Positions 37,397 through 45,297 of a DNA stretch of 64,000 bases are shown piece by piece. How positions within the stretch are numbered: the first letter of the stretch is position 1; each line of letters starts with the position of its first letter. The notes under the pieces are model-generated. The model was not told where the DNA came from. It made no database searches and worked only from the letters and a program-made list of their open reading frames with translations. Origin of the DNA: DASSKA01 sp963839365 (GTDB lineage Bacteria; Actinomycetota; Actinomycetes; Propionibacteriales; Nocardioidaceae); NCBI GenBank assembly GCA_963839365.1, contig CAWIUT010000001.1, positions 682,001-746,000 on the forward strand, in the 5' to 3' direction. The position numbers were made by a program, and so were the translations under genes.

Positions 37397-38407
37397 GTGG
37401 ACACGGACGCGCTCATCAGCCTGCCCAAGGCTGAGCTGCACCTGCACGTGGAGGGGACCCTGGAGCCGGAGCTGGCCTTCGCGCTGGCCGACCGGAACCA
37501 CGTCGAGCTGCCCGCGCGGGACGTGGACGAGCTGCGAACGCTCTACGACTTCGAGGACCTCCAGTCCTTCCTCGACCTGTACTACGCGTGCATGGACGTG
37601 CTGCGGACCCGGGAGGACTTCGCCGCTCTGGCGACGGCCTACCTCGAGAAGGCCGCCGGCCAGGGCGTCCGGCACGTGGAGATGTTCTTCGACGCTCAGG
37701 CGCACACGAGCCGCGGCATCGCCCTTGACACGGTCCTCGACGGCCTGCTCGACGCCCTGCGCGATGCCGAGCAGCGGCTCGGGGTCTCCGGCGGGCTGAT
37801 CCTCTGCTTCCTGCGGCACCTTCCCGCCGACGACGCGATGGCGACCCTGGAGGCGGTCGCCGGCCGGTCCGGTGACCTGCTCGGCGTGGGGCTGGACTCC
37901 AGCGAGATCGGCAACCCGCCCTCGAAGTTCGCCGAGGTCTACGCCCGCGCCCGCGAGCTGGGGCTGCACGTTGTCGCCCACGCCGGGGAGGAGGCACCCC
38001 CGTCGTACATCCTCGAGGCGCTCGACCTGCTCGGTGTGGAGCGCGTCGACCACGGCGTCACCTGCGTCGACGACGCAGAGCTGGTGCGCCGGCTGGCCGA
38101 AGACCAGGTTCCGCTGACCATGTGCCCGCTGTCGAACGTCCGGTTGCGGGCGGTGCCGTCCGTTGCGGACCACCCGGCCGTCCGACTCCTCGAGGCCGGC
38201 GTCAAGGTGACGATCAGCTCCGACGACCCTGCCTACTTCGGCGGCTACATCGCGGAGAACTTCGCCGCTCTGGCATCGACCTTCCAGCTGACCGCCGATC
38301 AGCTTGCGACGATCGCCGCCAACTCCATCAGCGCGTCCTTCCTGCCCGCCGCACGGCAGCAGGAGCTCCTTGCCGAGGTGGGTGCCTGGCGCGAAGAGCG
38401 GACCTGA
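37397..38407 (+). CDS. Adenine deaminase (adenosine deaminase superfamily)
   Basis: A 336-residue metal-dependent amidohydrolase. Metal-binding His15 and His17 lie in KAELHLHVEG; other landmarks are VAHAGEEAPP, RVDHGV, CPLSNVRL and SSDDPAYFGGY. The segments VEMFFDAQAHTSRG and GLDSSEIGNPPSKF resemble the adenine aminohydrolase subgroup more than true adenosine deaminases, so conversion of adenine to hypoxanthine is the better guess. GTG 37397 has a GAGGAGG site 7 nt upstream. It is probably cytosolic purine salvage. Confidence 0.85.
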   Translation: MDTDALISLPKAELHLHVEGTLEPELAFALADRNHVELPARDVDELRTLYDFEDLQSFLDLYYACMDVLRTREDFAALATAYLEKAAGQGVRHVEMFFDAQAHTSRGIALDTVLDGLLDALRDAEQRLGVSGGLILCFLRHLPADDAMATLEAVAGRSGDLLGVGLDSSEIGNPPSKFAEVYARARELGLHVVAHAGEEAPPSYILEALDLLGVERVDHGVTCVDDAELVRRLAEDQVPLTMCPLSNVRLRAVPSVADHPAVRLLEAGVKVTISSDDPAYFGGYIAENFAALASTFQLTADQLATIAANSISASFLPAARQQELLAEVGAWREERT

Positions 38408-38615
38408 CTCGGTCAGCTGCCGTCGAGGTTCGTGGCGCCGGGACAGCCCGACCTTGTGCGCGACCGGGGCGAGCTGAGCGTCACGAACGCCGCGGGTCAG
38501 CTCCAGCGAGTTGCCGATCAGCGTCTGCGCGGCGTGGGTCGACATCTCTGGGCACGCCGCGGCCCGCCAGCCTCGCGGAGGCGACGGCGGCCGGCCAGAC
38601 CCCGGCGGCGATGAG
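38408..38615. other. Convergent intergenic region with hairpin
   Basis: The 208 bp between the deaminase and sugar permease stops hold no supported gene. A stem of GCGGCGTG (38529-38536) and CACGCCGC (38553-38560) with a 16-nt loop could stop both transcripts, without a T-tract. On the minus strand an open stretch from an ATG near 38545 reads about 46 codons before entering antisense of the deaminase gene; it has no recognisable homology and may be the remnant of a lost gene. Confidence 0.4.
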
Positions 38616-39944
38616 TCAGGCGGCGACCTGGCCGCGCCGGGCCACCGCGTCGACGATCACCGCGGCCAGCAGCACCAGCGCGGTCACGATGTACTGCGTG
38701 GCGGCGTCCAGCCCGATCAGGCCCATGCCGTTGGCGATCGTCGCGATGATCATGCCGCCGAGCAGCGCGTGCAGCATCTTGCCACGCCCGCCGAACAGGC
38801 TGGTCCCGCCGATCACCGCCGCCGCGACCGCGAACAGCACCAGCTGGCCGCCGTTGACGTTGTTGGACATCGAGCCGAGCCGCGAGGCGTAGACGATCAT
38901 GCCCATCCCGCCGGTGAGGCTGCACAGCACGAAGCAGGCCAGCCGGATCCGGCTCACGTTGATGCCGGCGCGGCGGGCCGCCTCGGCGTTCCCGCCGATG
39001 GCGTAGACGTAGCGGCCGAAGCGGGTGCGTCCGAGCAGCACCGTCCAGGCCAGCAGGATGGCCAGCACGATCGGTACGACGTACGGCACGCCGGACAAGG
39101 GCGTGACACCGACGCCGCGGTTGGTGTCGCAGACAACAACCAGGATGACCCCGGCCACCGCAAACAGCACGATCTTGAGCACCACGAGGCTGAAAGGCGG
39201 TGTCGCGAGGCCGGAGCGGTTCCTGCTCTGCTGACCGAGGATGGTGATCACAGCGAACACCACGACACAGGCCACCAGCGCTACCCAGCCTGCGATGTTC
39301 GGCATGTTGGCGTTCACGATGCCGTTGATGACACCGTTGGTGATGGCGATCGTGCCGCCGCTGGAGCCGCCGGCGTCGTTGATCAGGAGCAGCAGGACAC
39401 CCTGCCAGCCCAGGAGGCCGGCCAGGGTCACCACGAACGATGGCAGGCGCAGCCGGGTGATCAGCCAGCCCTGGAGGGCGCCGATCACCGCGGTGGCGGC
39501 GAGGCCAGCGATGATGCCGACCCACCACGGCATGGTGCGCGGGGTCGAGGTGAGGATGACGGTGATCGCACCACCGATCGCACCCACGAAGCCGACCGAC
39601 AGGTCGATCTCACCGAGCAGCAGCACGTAGACCTCGGCCATGCCGAGCAGGACGTACGCGGCGCCCTGCACCAGCAGGTTGACCAGGTTGCCCGCGGACA
39701 GGAAGACCGACTGCTGGGTCTGGAAGATCACGACGATGATGACCAGTCCGACGAGGACCGGCAGCACGCCGCTCTCGCCGCCGCGGACGCGCTTGCCCCA
39801 GGCGCGGAGGTACTCGCCCAGGGAGCCCGAGGCCAGCTCGATCTGGGACTCGCTCAGTGCACCGACGTCTGCGGCCTCGTCGCTCTCGGCGATGGACTGG
39901 TCGGTGGAGGAAGGCTGCACTTCGGTGTCTCGTGGAGTGGTCAT
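38616..39944 (-). CDS. Xylose-type sugar ABC transporter permease (XylH-like)
   Basis: A 442-residue permease of the ribose/xylose family with about 10-12 transmembrane helices. The family landmarks GEIDLSVGFVGAIGGA and TRFGRYVYAIGGNAEAARRAGINV (docking loop) are present. It has a 50-residue acidic cytoplasmic N-terminus. ATG 39944 follows AAGGG. It is the last gene of a binding protein-ATPase-permease operon and is longer than E. coli XylH by about 50 residues, mostly at the N-terminus. The sugar is inferred from the binding protein. Confidence 0.9.
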   Translation of the reverse strand: MTTPRDTEVQPSSTDQSIAESDEAADVGALSESQIELASGSLGEYLRAWGKRVRGGESGVLPVLVGLVIIVVIFQTQQSVFLSAGNLVNLLVQGAAYVLLGMAEVYVLLLGEIDLSVGFVGAIGGAITVILTSTPRTMPWWVGIIAGLAATAVIGALQGWLITRLRLPSFVVTLAGLLGWQGVLLLLINDAGGSSGGTIAITNGVINGIVNANMPNIAGWVALVACVVVFAVITILGQQSRNRSGLATPPFSLVVLKIVLFAVAGVILVVVCDTNRGVGVTPLSGVPYVVPIVLAILLAWTVLLGRTRFGRYVYAIGGNAEAARRAGINVSRIRLACFVLCSLTGGMGMIVYASRLGSMSNNVNGGQLVLFAVAAAVIGGTSLFGGRGKMLHALLGGMIIATIANGMGLIGLDAATQYIVTALVLLAAVIVDAVARRGQVAA

Positions 39945-39948
39945 CGAA

Positions 39949-40725
39949 TCAGCCCTTCGTCGCTGCGGCCTGGGACATCGCGCCTGTGGTGATCAGCTCG
40001 ACGACGCTTTGGGTGTCGAGGTCCGCCCGCGGGCCACTGTGGGCCATCGTGCCGAGATGGAGGACCGCGATCCGGTCGGCGACTGCGAAGACGTCATTGA
40101 GGTTGTGCGAGATGATCAGCACTGCGATCCCTCGGTCGCGCAGCTTCTTGACCAGGTCCAGCACCATCGCGGTCTGGGAGACACCCAACGCCGCCGTCGG
40201 CTCGTCCAGGATCACCAGCTCGGCGTCCTCCATCACCGCCCGGGCCACCGCGACGGCCTGCCGCTGGCCACCGGACAGCGACCCCACGAGCTGGCGGACC
40301 GACTTCACGGTGGTCACCGACAGCTCGGAGAGGGTCTTGCCGGCCGAGGTCTCCATGTGTCCCTCGTTCAGCAGCCGGTGGGAGACGGCCTCCCGGCCCA
40401 GGAACATGTTCTGGACGATGTCGAGGTTGTCGCACAAGGCGAGGTCCTGGTAGACGGTGGCGATCCCGAGGTGCGAGGCGTCACGAGGGGTGGACAGGTG
40501 GACGCGCTTGCCCTTCCACTGCATCTCGCCGCCGTCGATGGACCAGATCCCCGAGATGCTCTTGATCAGCGTGGACTTGCCGGCGCCGTTGTCTCCTACC
40601 AAGGCGGTCACCTGACCGGCCGGGACGTCCAGGTCGACCCCGCTCAGCGCCTGGACCGGACCGAAGTGCTTGGCGACGCCCCGCAGCCGGAGCAGCGGGG
40701 CGTCGCCAGTGCGGGTGTTGGTCAC
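39949..40725 (-). CDS. Sugar ABC transporter ATP-binding protein, single-domain (XylG/FrcA-like)
   Basis: A 258-residue ATPase with one nucleotide-binding domain, unlike the double-domain XylG and RbsA of enterics. Walker A GDNGAGKST, Q-loop YQDLAL, signature VGSLSGGQRQAVAVARAV, Walker B LVILDEPTAALG and switch His in ISHNLNDV are intact. GTG 40725 overlaps the binding-protein stop by 4 bases. Its sequence is clearly similar to the ABC domain of the sensor kinase at 42786-45248 (both have QDLAL, LGRE, GGQRQ and DEPT..LGV segments). Confidence 0.92.
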   Translation of the reverse strand: MTNTRTGDAPLLRLRGVAKHFGPVQALSGVDLDVPAGQVTALVGDNGAGKSTLIKSISGIWSIDGGEMQWKGKRVHLSTPRDASHLGIATVYQDLALCDNLDIVQNMFLGREAVSHRLLNEGHMETSAGKTLSELSVTTVKSVRQLVGSLSGGQRQAVAVARAVMEDAELVILDEPTAALGVSQTAMVLDLVKKLRDRGIAVLIISHNLNDVFAVADRIAVLHLGTMAHSGPRADLDTQSVVELITTGAMSQAAATKG

Positions 40726-41942
40726 TTGATTCCGTACTTCGAGCAGTAGGTCGCGGACTTGCCGGAGCACAGCTGCGACACCGGGACGAACTTGTCGGCC
40801 ACGACCGTACTCTTCATGTTCTGCGTCGTCACCCACTCGGGCTTCAGCAGCACCGACTTGACCTGCACGTTGGCCTTCGTGTCCTTGGTCTGCCCGTTCA
40901 CCAGCCCGGCGGGCGGGGTGTCGCCGGCACGCAGGTACATCGCCAGCGCGGCGGTGGCCTGCGCCTCGAGGTAGATCGGCTTGTAGGCGGTCCCGCACTG
41001 GTAGCCGGCCAGGATGTTCTGCAGACCGACCAGGGTGGCGTCCTGACCGGTGACCGGGAACGTCTGCGGCTTGACGTGCAGTGTCTTCAGGTAGCTGATG
41101 ATCGGCGCCGCGTTCTCGTCGTTGGGCACCAGCACCGCGTTGACGCCCTGGTGGGCGGTGAACGCCTGCTGGAACTCGGTCTGCGCGGTCGGCGGGTCCC
41201 AGGTGCCGGCCGGGGTGGCCGCCTCGGTCCAGCCGCCCGACTTGAACTTCGGCGCCAGCACGCCGTCGTAGCCCTGCGCGAACAGGGTGGCGTTGTTGTC
41301 GGTCGGGTCACCCTTCATCACGATCACGTTCGGGCTCTTGACCCCCCACTTCGACACGCAGGAGACCAGACCGTTGCCGATCAGCTTGCCGACGTCGACG
41401 TTGTTGAAGCTGACGTAGTAGGAGCGGCTGCCGCCCAGGGTGAGCCGGTCGTAGTCGATGACCTGCACGCCGTGCGACTTCGCGTAGTTCTCGATGCTGG
41501 CCCCGACACCGGAGTCGAGCGGGTCGACGACCAGGACGCTCGCGCCGTTGCTGATCGCCGACTGGGCGTCGGTCAGCTGGGTGCTGTCGCTGCCCTGGGC
41601 GTTCTGGATGCTGAAGTCGGAGCTCGACAGCCCGGCCTTCTGGAACGACTGCTTGAGGTAGGGAGCGTCGAACTCGGTGTACCGCGCCGAGGACACCGTG
41701 TCGGGCAGGATCACGGCGATCTTGCCCTTGCCCTGGGCGGCCAGCGGCTTGAGCTTGGTCATCGCGGAGAAGTCGTTGGTGAACGAGGTCGCGGTGAGCT
41801 GGGGAACGTTGCCGCTGCCGCTTCCCGACCCGCTCGGGGACGACGACCCGCTCGGCGTGGAGCCGCCTCCCCCGCACGCGGCCGCCGCAAGCGTGGTTGC
41901 GGCCAGCACCGCCCCTAGTGAGACAAATCGATAGACGCGCAC
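40722..41942 (-). CDS. Xylose-type sugar-binding lipoprotein (XylF-like)
   Basis: A 406-residue type I periplasmic binding protein. The signal peptide ends in TLAAAAC with lipidated Cys23, then a Gly/Ser linker. The binding domain resembles XylF: VIDYDRLTLGG, SYYVSFNNVDVGKLIGNGL, GDPTDNNATLFAQGYDGVL, VTGQDATLVGLQNI and TAYKPIYLEAQ. GTG 41942 gives a normal signal peptide; an upstream ATG at 41987 would add 15 residues. First gene of the importer operon, downstream of a 149-bp region with paired GTTAAC motifs. Xylose is the best guess for the ligand. Confidence 0.9.
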   Translation of the reverse strand: MRVYRFVSLGAVLAATTLAAAACGGGGSTPSGSSSPSGSGSGSGNVPQLTATSFTNDFSAMTKLKPLAAQGKGKIAVILPDTVSSARYTEFDAPYLKQSFQKAGLSSSDFSIQNAQGSDSTQLTDAQSAISNGASVLVVDPLDSGVGASIENYAKSHGVQVIDYDRLTLGGSRSYYVSFNNVDVGKLIGNGLVSCVSKWGVKSPNVIVMKGDPTDNNATLFAQGYDGVLAPKFKSGGWTEAATPAGTWDPPTAQTEFQQAFTAHQGVNAVLVPNDENAAPIISYLKTLHVKPQTFPVTGQDATLVGLQNILAGYQCGTAYKPIYLEAQATAALAMYLRAGDTPPAGLVNGQTKDTKANVQVKSVLLKPEWVTTQNMKSTVVADKFVPVSQLCSGKSATYCSKYGIK

Positions 41943-42047
41943 AACTGCACCATCCTTGATCAATCGGACACGGCCCGCGACGGCCATGGCACGCCGCACG
42001 CCGGTGACGTGGACGTACCTGACGGTAGTGACGAAGGCGTGAACGGC

Positions 42048-42086
42048 CCGTTAACAATCCGGCTCGTGCATCAACAAACCGTTAAC
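42048..42086. promoter_or_regulatory. Paired CCGTTAAC motifs upstream of the sugar importer operon
   Basis: CCGTTAAC occurs at 42048-42055 and 42079-42086, 31 bp apart (about three helical turns). Because GTTAAC is a palindrome, the pair can also be read as 7-bp inverted arms CGTTAAC and GTTAACG. They lie between the end of the response regulator gene and the importer operon, which starts at 41942 on the same strand. They may be the binding site of that regulator. Confidence 0.4.
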
Positions 42087-42091
42087 GCGTC

Positions 42092-42793
42092 TCACAGGTC
42101 GGCCAACCGGTAGCCGGCCCGCGGCTGGGTCAGGATCAGCGACGGGCCCTCCGGCGCCTCGAGCTTGGCGCGCAGCCGCCGCACGTAGACCCGGATGTAC
42201 TCGGTCTCGGTCTCGTAGCCCGGTCCCCAGACCAGCCGGAGCAGCTGGGCGTGGGTGAGCAGCTTGCCCGGATGCAGCACCAGCTCGCGCAGCAGCGCGA
42301 ACTCGGTCGGGGTCAGGTGCACCCGTTCCCCGTCACGCGTCACCCGCTGACCGGCGAGGTCGACCTCGACACCGCCCACCTTGACCACCGGCGAGGAGTC
42401 GGCGGGCGGGGACGGACGGGTACGACGCAGGGTGGCGGTGATCCGGGCCAGCAGCTCCTCGATCCCGAACGGCTTGGTCAGGTAGTCGTCGGCCCCCATG
42501 TTCAGAGCGGTGACCTTGTCGTGCTCCCCGCCCCGGGCCGAGACCACGATGATGCCGACGCTGGACCGCTCCCGGATCTGCTTGCACAGCTGCATGCCGT
42601 CCGCGCCCGGCAGCATCAGGTCGAGCAGCACGATGTCGGGCTCCTCGGTCTCCAGCAGCCGCAGCGCCCGGACCCCGTCGGTGGAGATCACCGTGTCGAA
42701 GCCGCGCACGTTGAGGTTGGACCGGACCAGGTCGACGATGTTCGGGTCGTCCTCGACCATCAGCACCCGGGTGCGCACGACACCCTCACCCAT
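42092..42793 (-). CDS. OmpR/KdpE-family response regulator paired with the ABC-kinase fusion
   Basis: A 233-residue regulator. The receiver has VEDDPNIVDLV, phospho-acceptor Asp58 in IVLLDLMLPGADG and a Lys in GADDYLTKPFG. The winged-helix domain has HLTPTEFALLRELVLHPG and TEYIRVYVRRLRAKLE. ATG 42793 lies inside the 3' end of the kinase gene (8-bp overlap), so both are translated together. Directly downstream on the same strand is the xylose-type importer operon, the most likely target. Confidence 0.92.
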   Translation of the reverse strand: MGEGVVRTRVLMVEDDPNIVDLVRSNLNVRGFDTVISTDGVRALRLLETEEPDIVLLDLMLPGADGMQLCKQIRERSSVGIIVVSARGGEHDKVTALNMGADDYLTKPFGIEELLARITATLRRTRPSPPADSSPVVKVGGVEVDLAGQRVTRDGERVHLTPTEFALLRELVLHPGKLLTHAQLLRLVWGPGYETETEYIRVYVRRLRAKLEAPEGPSLILTQPRAGYRLADL

Positions 42794-45248
42794 GCGCCCG
42801 CACCTCCCGCACCGGCAACTCCTTGGCGTCGGCCTCCCGGCCGTCCGCCGCGTCGCCGCCGACCGGCAGGGTGATGACGAACCGGGTGCCCGGCTGCGCC
42901 GGCTCCATCTCGATCCGGCCGCCGTGCGCCACCACGATCGCATGCGCGATCGACAACCCAAGGCCGGCCCCGGCCGACGGCCCACGGCGCTCACGGTGCG
43001 GCGTGAACGGAGAGGCGAGGACACTCTCCGGCGGACCGTGGCCCTCGTCGCGGATGGTCACCTGCACCGCGTCGCCGCCCCAGGGGGCGACCTCGGCCCA
43101 CACCCGGGTGCCGGGTTCGTTGTGCCGGACCGCGTTGTCCATCAGGTTCAAGAAGACCTGTTCCAGCCGGTCGTGGTCGGCCCAGACCACCGGCCCCTCG
43201 GCCGGCCCGCACAGCTGGACCTGCTCCCGGGCGGCCGGGTCGAGGCAGCCGCGCGCGGCATCGAGCAGCAGCGCCAGGTCGCACCAGTCGCAGTGCAGCT
43301 TGAGCACCCCGGCCTCGATCGCGGAGTGGTCGAGCAGGTCCTCGACCAGCCGACGCAACCGGGTCGACTCCGCGCCGATGCGGGACAGGAACCGGTCCTG
43401 GGACTCCTGGTCCCAGGTCACGTCGGGCTGCATCAGGCTCTCCGCGTAGCCCCCGATCGCCGTCAGCGGTGTGCGCAGCTCATGGGAGAGTCGCGCGAGG
43501 AACTGCCGCTGGAGCTGCTGGGAGCGGCGGAGGGCGGCCGTCTCCTGCATCGCGGCCTGGGCCCGTTGCCGCTCGAGCGCCAGCCGGACCGAGCTGGCAG
43601 CATCCTCGAGCAGCGCGCTCGTCTCCGCCGCCACCGTGCCGGTCCGCTTGCGTGCCACCAGCGTGACGAGCCCGTCCTCGGTGAGGAAGCTGACGGCGAG
43701 GCCCCATCCCTGCCCGGGCGCGCCGAGGGTCTCCGCCCGGCCGACCGCACCGGTCCCGAGCCGGTGAGCGGCCACTGCCTGCGCGAGGTCCGGCGCCTCC
43801 GCCGGCCCCGTCTCGGTGGGCACCCGCGCGCGGCACACGATCTGACCGTCGAGTCCCGTTCCGAACAGGGCTACCTCGTCGGCGTGCATGCCGCGCAGCA
43901 GCGCTCCGAGCGCGGTGCCGAGCGCGTGGTCGACGGGCACCGGACCCGCCAGCGTCTCGAGCACCTCCCGGATCGTCTCCAGCACCACGTTGCGGGAGGT
44001 CAGCTCGGTGACCAGCCGTTCCCGCTCGATCGCGGCCACCGCATAACCGCCGTAGAGGGTTACCAGGTCCAGGTCGTCGCGAGCCGGCGGGGCGAGCTGG
44101 TCCCGGAGCACCGTGATCACCCCGACCAGTCCACGCGAGCCGCTGAACGGCACCGACCAGAGGGCAGCCGCGCCTGCCTCCCGGGATGCGCCGGGCTCGA
44201 AGACCGCTGTCTCCCGCGCGGCCGCGGCCCCGACTGTCCCCCCGTCGTCACCGAACGGCACCTCGTGCCAGGCCTTCTGCAGCCGCGCCGGCACCCCGAA
44301 CGCGCACGCCAGCCTCAGCCGTCGGCCGTCCGCGATGTGCATGCAGGTCCTGCGCGCTCCCAGGGCGGCTCCCAGCGCCGACAGGATCATCAGCAGGCTC
44401 GACGAGTGATCCGCCGACGCGAGCCGGTCGGTGAGCGCGTGCAGCCGGGTGAGCTGGTGGTGCGCCGAGGTCTCGATCTCCTGGCCGGAGATCAACGCGG
44501 TCACGTCGTCGCGGTGGGCGCGCCCGGGGTCGACCTCGGCGACGAGTCGGCCGTGCCGCAGCACCACCAGCCGTCGGGTGAGCCTCAGCAGCTGCTCGAC
44601 GTCGTGGGAGACGAGCAGCACGGTGGTCCCGCGGGCGTGGATCCGTTGGATCAGCCGCTCGATCCGGGCGGTGTCCGCGACACCGAGCGTCACCGTGGGT
44701 TCGTCGAGCAGCAGCACGTCCGGCTCCATGGAGACCGCCCGGGCGATCGCGAGGAGCTGTCGCTGCCCACCGACGAGCGCACCGGCAGGGTCCGTCGTCC
44801 GCGGGATCGGGATCTCCAGCTCGTCGAGGGTGCGCCGCGCCAGCGCGTGCGCCCGTGCCCCCGTCCACAGCAGCCCCCGGCTCTCCCGACCGAGCAGCAG
44901 GTTGGCCGCCACGTCGAGCCGGTCGACGAGAGCCAGGTCCTGCCAGACCACGCCGACTCCAGCCCGGGCGGCGCTCCCGGGCTCCTGCGGACCGGGCTGC
45001 CCGTCCAGGAGCACCTGCCCCGATGACGGGGCGAGGTCACCGGCGATGCACCGCATCAGGGTGGTCTTGCCGGCGCCGCTCTCTCCGGTCACTCCGAGGA
45101 GCTCCCCGGCCATGACGGTCAGGTCGATGCCGTCCAGCGCGCGCACCGGTCCGAACTCCGCAGACAGCCCCGAGACCGACACGACCGGCGAGCCGGGCTC
45201 GGGACGGTCGCGTGAGCCGGACCGGAGAACGGGCCGAAGGACAGACAT
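42786..45248 (-). CDS. Fused ABC ATPase - GAF - GAF - sensor histidine kinase
   Basis: An 820-residue, apparently soluble protein joining modules normally on separate chains. Residues 22-258 form a sugar-type ABC domain: Walker A GESGAGKT (55-62), Q-loop VWQDLAL, signature LVGGQ (158-162, with Val where LSGGQ has Ser), Walker B LLLDEPT (Asp182, Glu183), switch His215. GAF-like domains span about 280-430 and 445-575. HisKA carries His589 in FLARLSHELRTPLT; the ATPase domain has NLMDNAVRHNE, DEGHGPP and GLGLSIAHAI. ATG 45248 is chosen because the longer frame runs into the neighbouring gene. I see no transmembrane segment. The ABC domain resembles the ATPase at 39949-40725, so docking on the sugar permease is a reasonable hypothesis. 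Open throughout, so an assembly-made fusion is unlikely. Confidence 0.9.
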   Translation of the reverse strand: MSVLRPVLRSGSRDRPEPGSPVVSVSGLSAEFGPVRALDGIDLTVMAGELLGVTGESGAGKTTLMRCIAGDLAPSSGQVLLDGQPGPQEPGSAARAGVGVVWQDLALVDRLDVAANLLLGRESRGLLWTGARAHALARRTLDELEIPIPRTTDPAGALVGGQRQLLAIARAVSMEPDVLLLDEPTVTLGVADTARIERLIQRIHARGTTVLLVSHDVEQLLRLTRRLVVLRHGRLVAEVDPGRAHRDDVTALISGQEIETSAHHQLTRLHALTDRLASADHSSSLLMILSALGAALGARRTCMHIADGRRLRLACAFGVPARLQKAWHEVPFGDDGGTVGAAAARETAVFEPGASREAGAAALWSVPFSGSRGLVGVITVLRDQLAPPARDDLDLVTLYGGYAVAAIERERLVTELTSRNVVLETIREVLETLAGPVPVDHALGTALGALLRGMHADEVALFGTGLDGQIVCRARVPTETGPAEAPDLAQAVAAHRLGTGAVGRAETLGAPGQGWGLAVSFLTEDGLVTLVARKRTGTVAAETSALLEDAASSVRLALERQRAQAAMQETAALRRSQQLQRQFLARLSHELRTPLTAIGGYAESLMQPDVTWDQESQDRFLSRIGAESTRLRRLVEDLLDHSAIEAGVLKLHCDWCDLALLLDAARGCLDPAAREQVQLCGPAEGPVVWADHDRLEQVFLNLMDNAVRHNEPGTRVWAEVAPWGGDAVQVTIRDEGHGPPESVLASPFTPHRERRGPSAGAGLGLSIAHAIVVAHGGRIEMEPAQPGTRFVITLPVGGDAADGREADAKELPVREVRAHG

Positions 45249-45264
45249 GCTGCCATTGTCACCG

Positions 45265-45295
45265 AACCGTCCAGACCGTGCAGGCAGTGACGGTT
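45265..45295. promoter_or_regulatory. Inverted repeat upstream of the ABC-kinase gene
   Basis: AACCGTC (45265-45271) and GACGGTT (45289-45295) are perfect 7-bp arms around 17 bp in the 49-bp gap upstream of the kinase start. A GACAAT -10-like hexamer lies 6 nt before the ATG. It could be an operator or a terminator stem for the upstream gene on the same strand. Confidence 0.4.
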
Positions 45296-45297
45296 GC

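Noticed and set aside
37211..38545. A 444-codon minus-strand frame over the adenine deaminase gene
   Set aside because: All but the first about 46 codons are antisense to a deaminase with complete metal-binding motifs; only the short 5' part is kept as a possible remnant.
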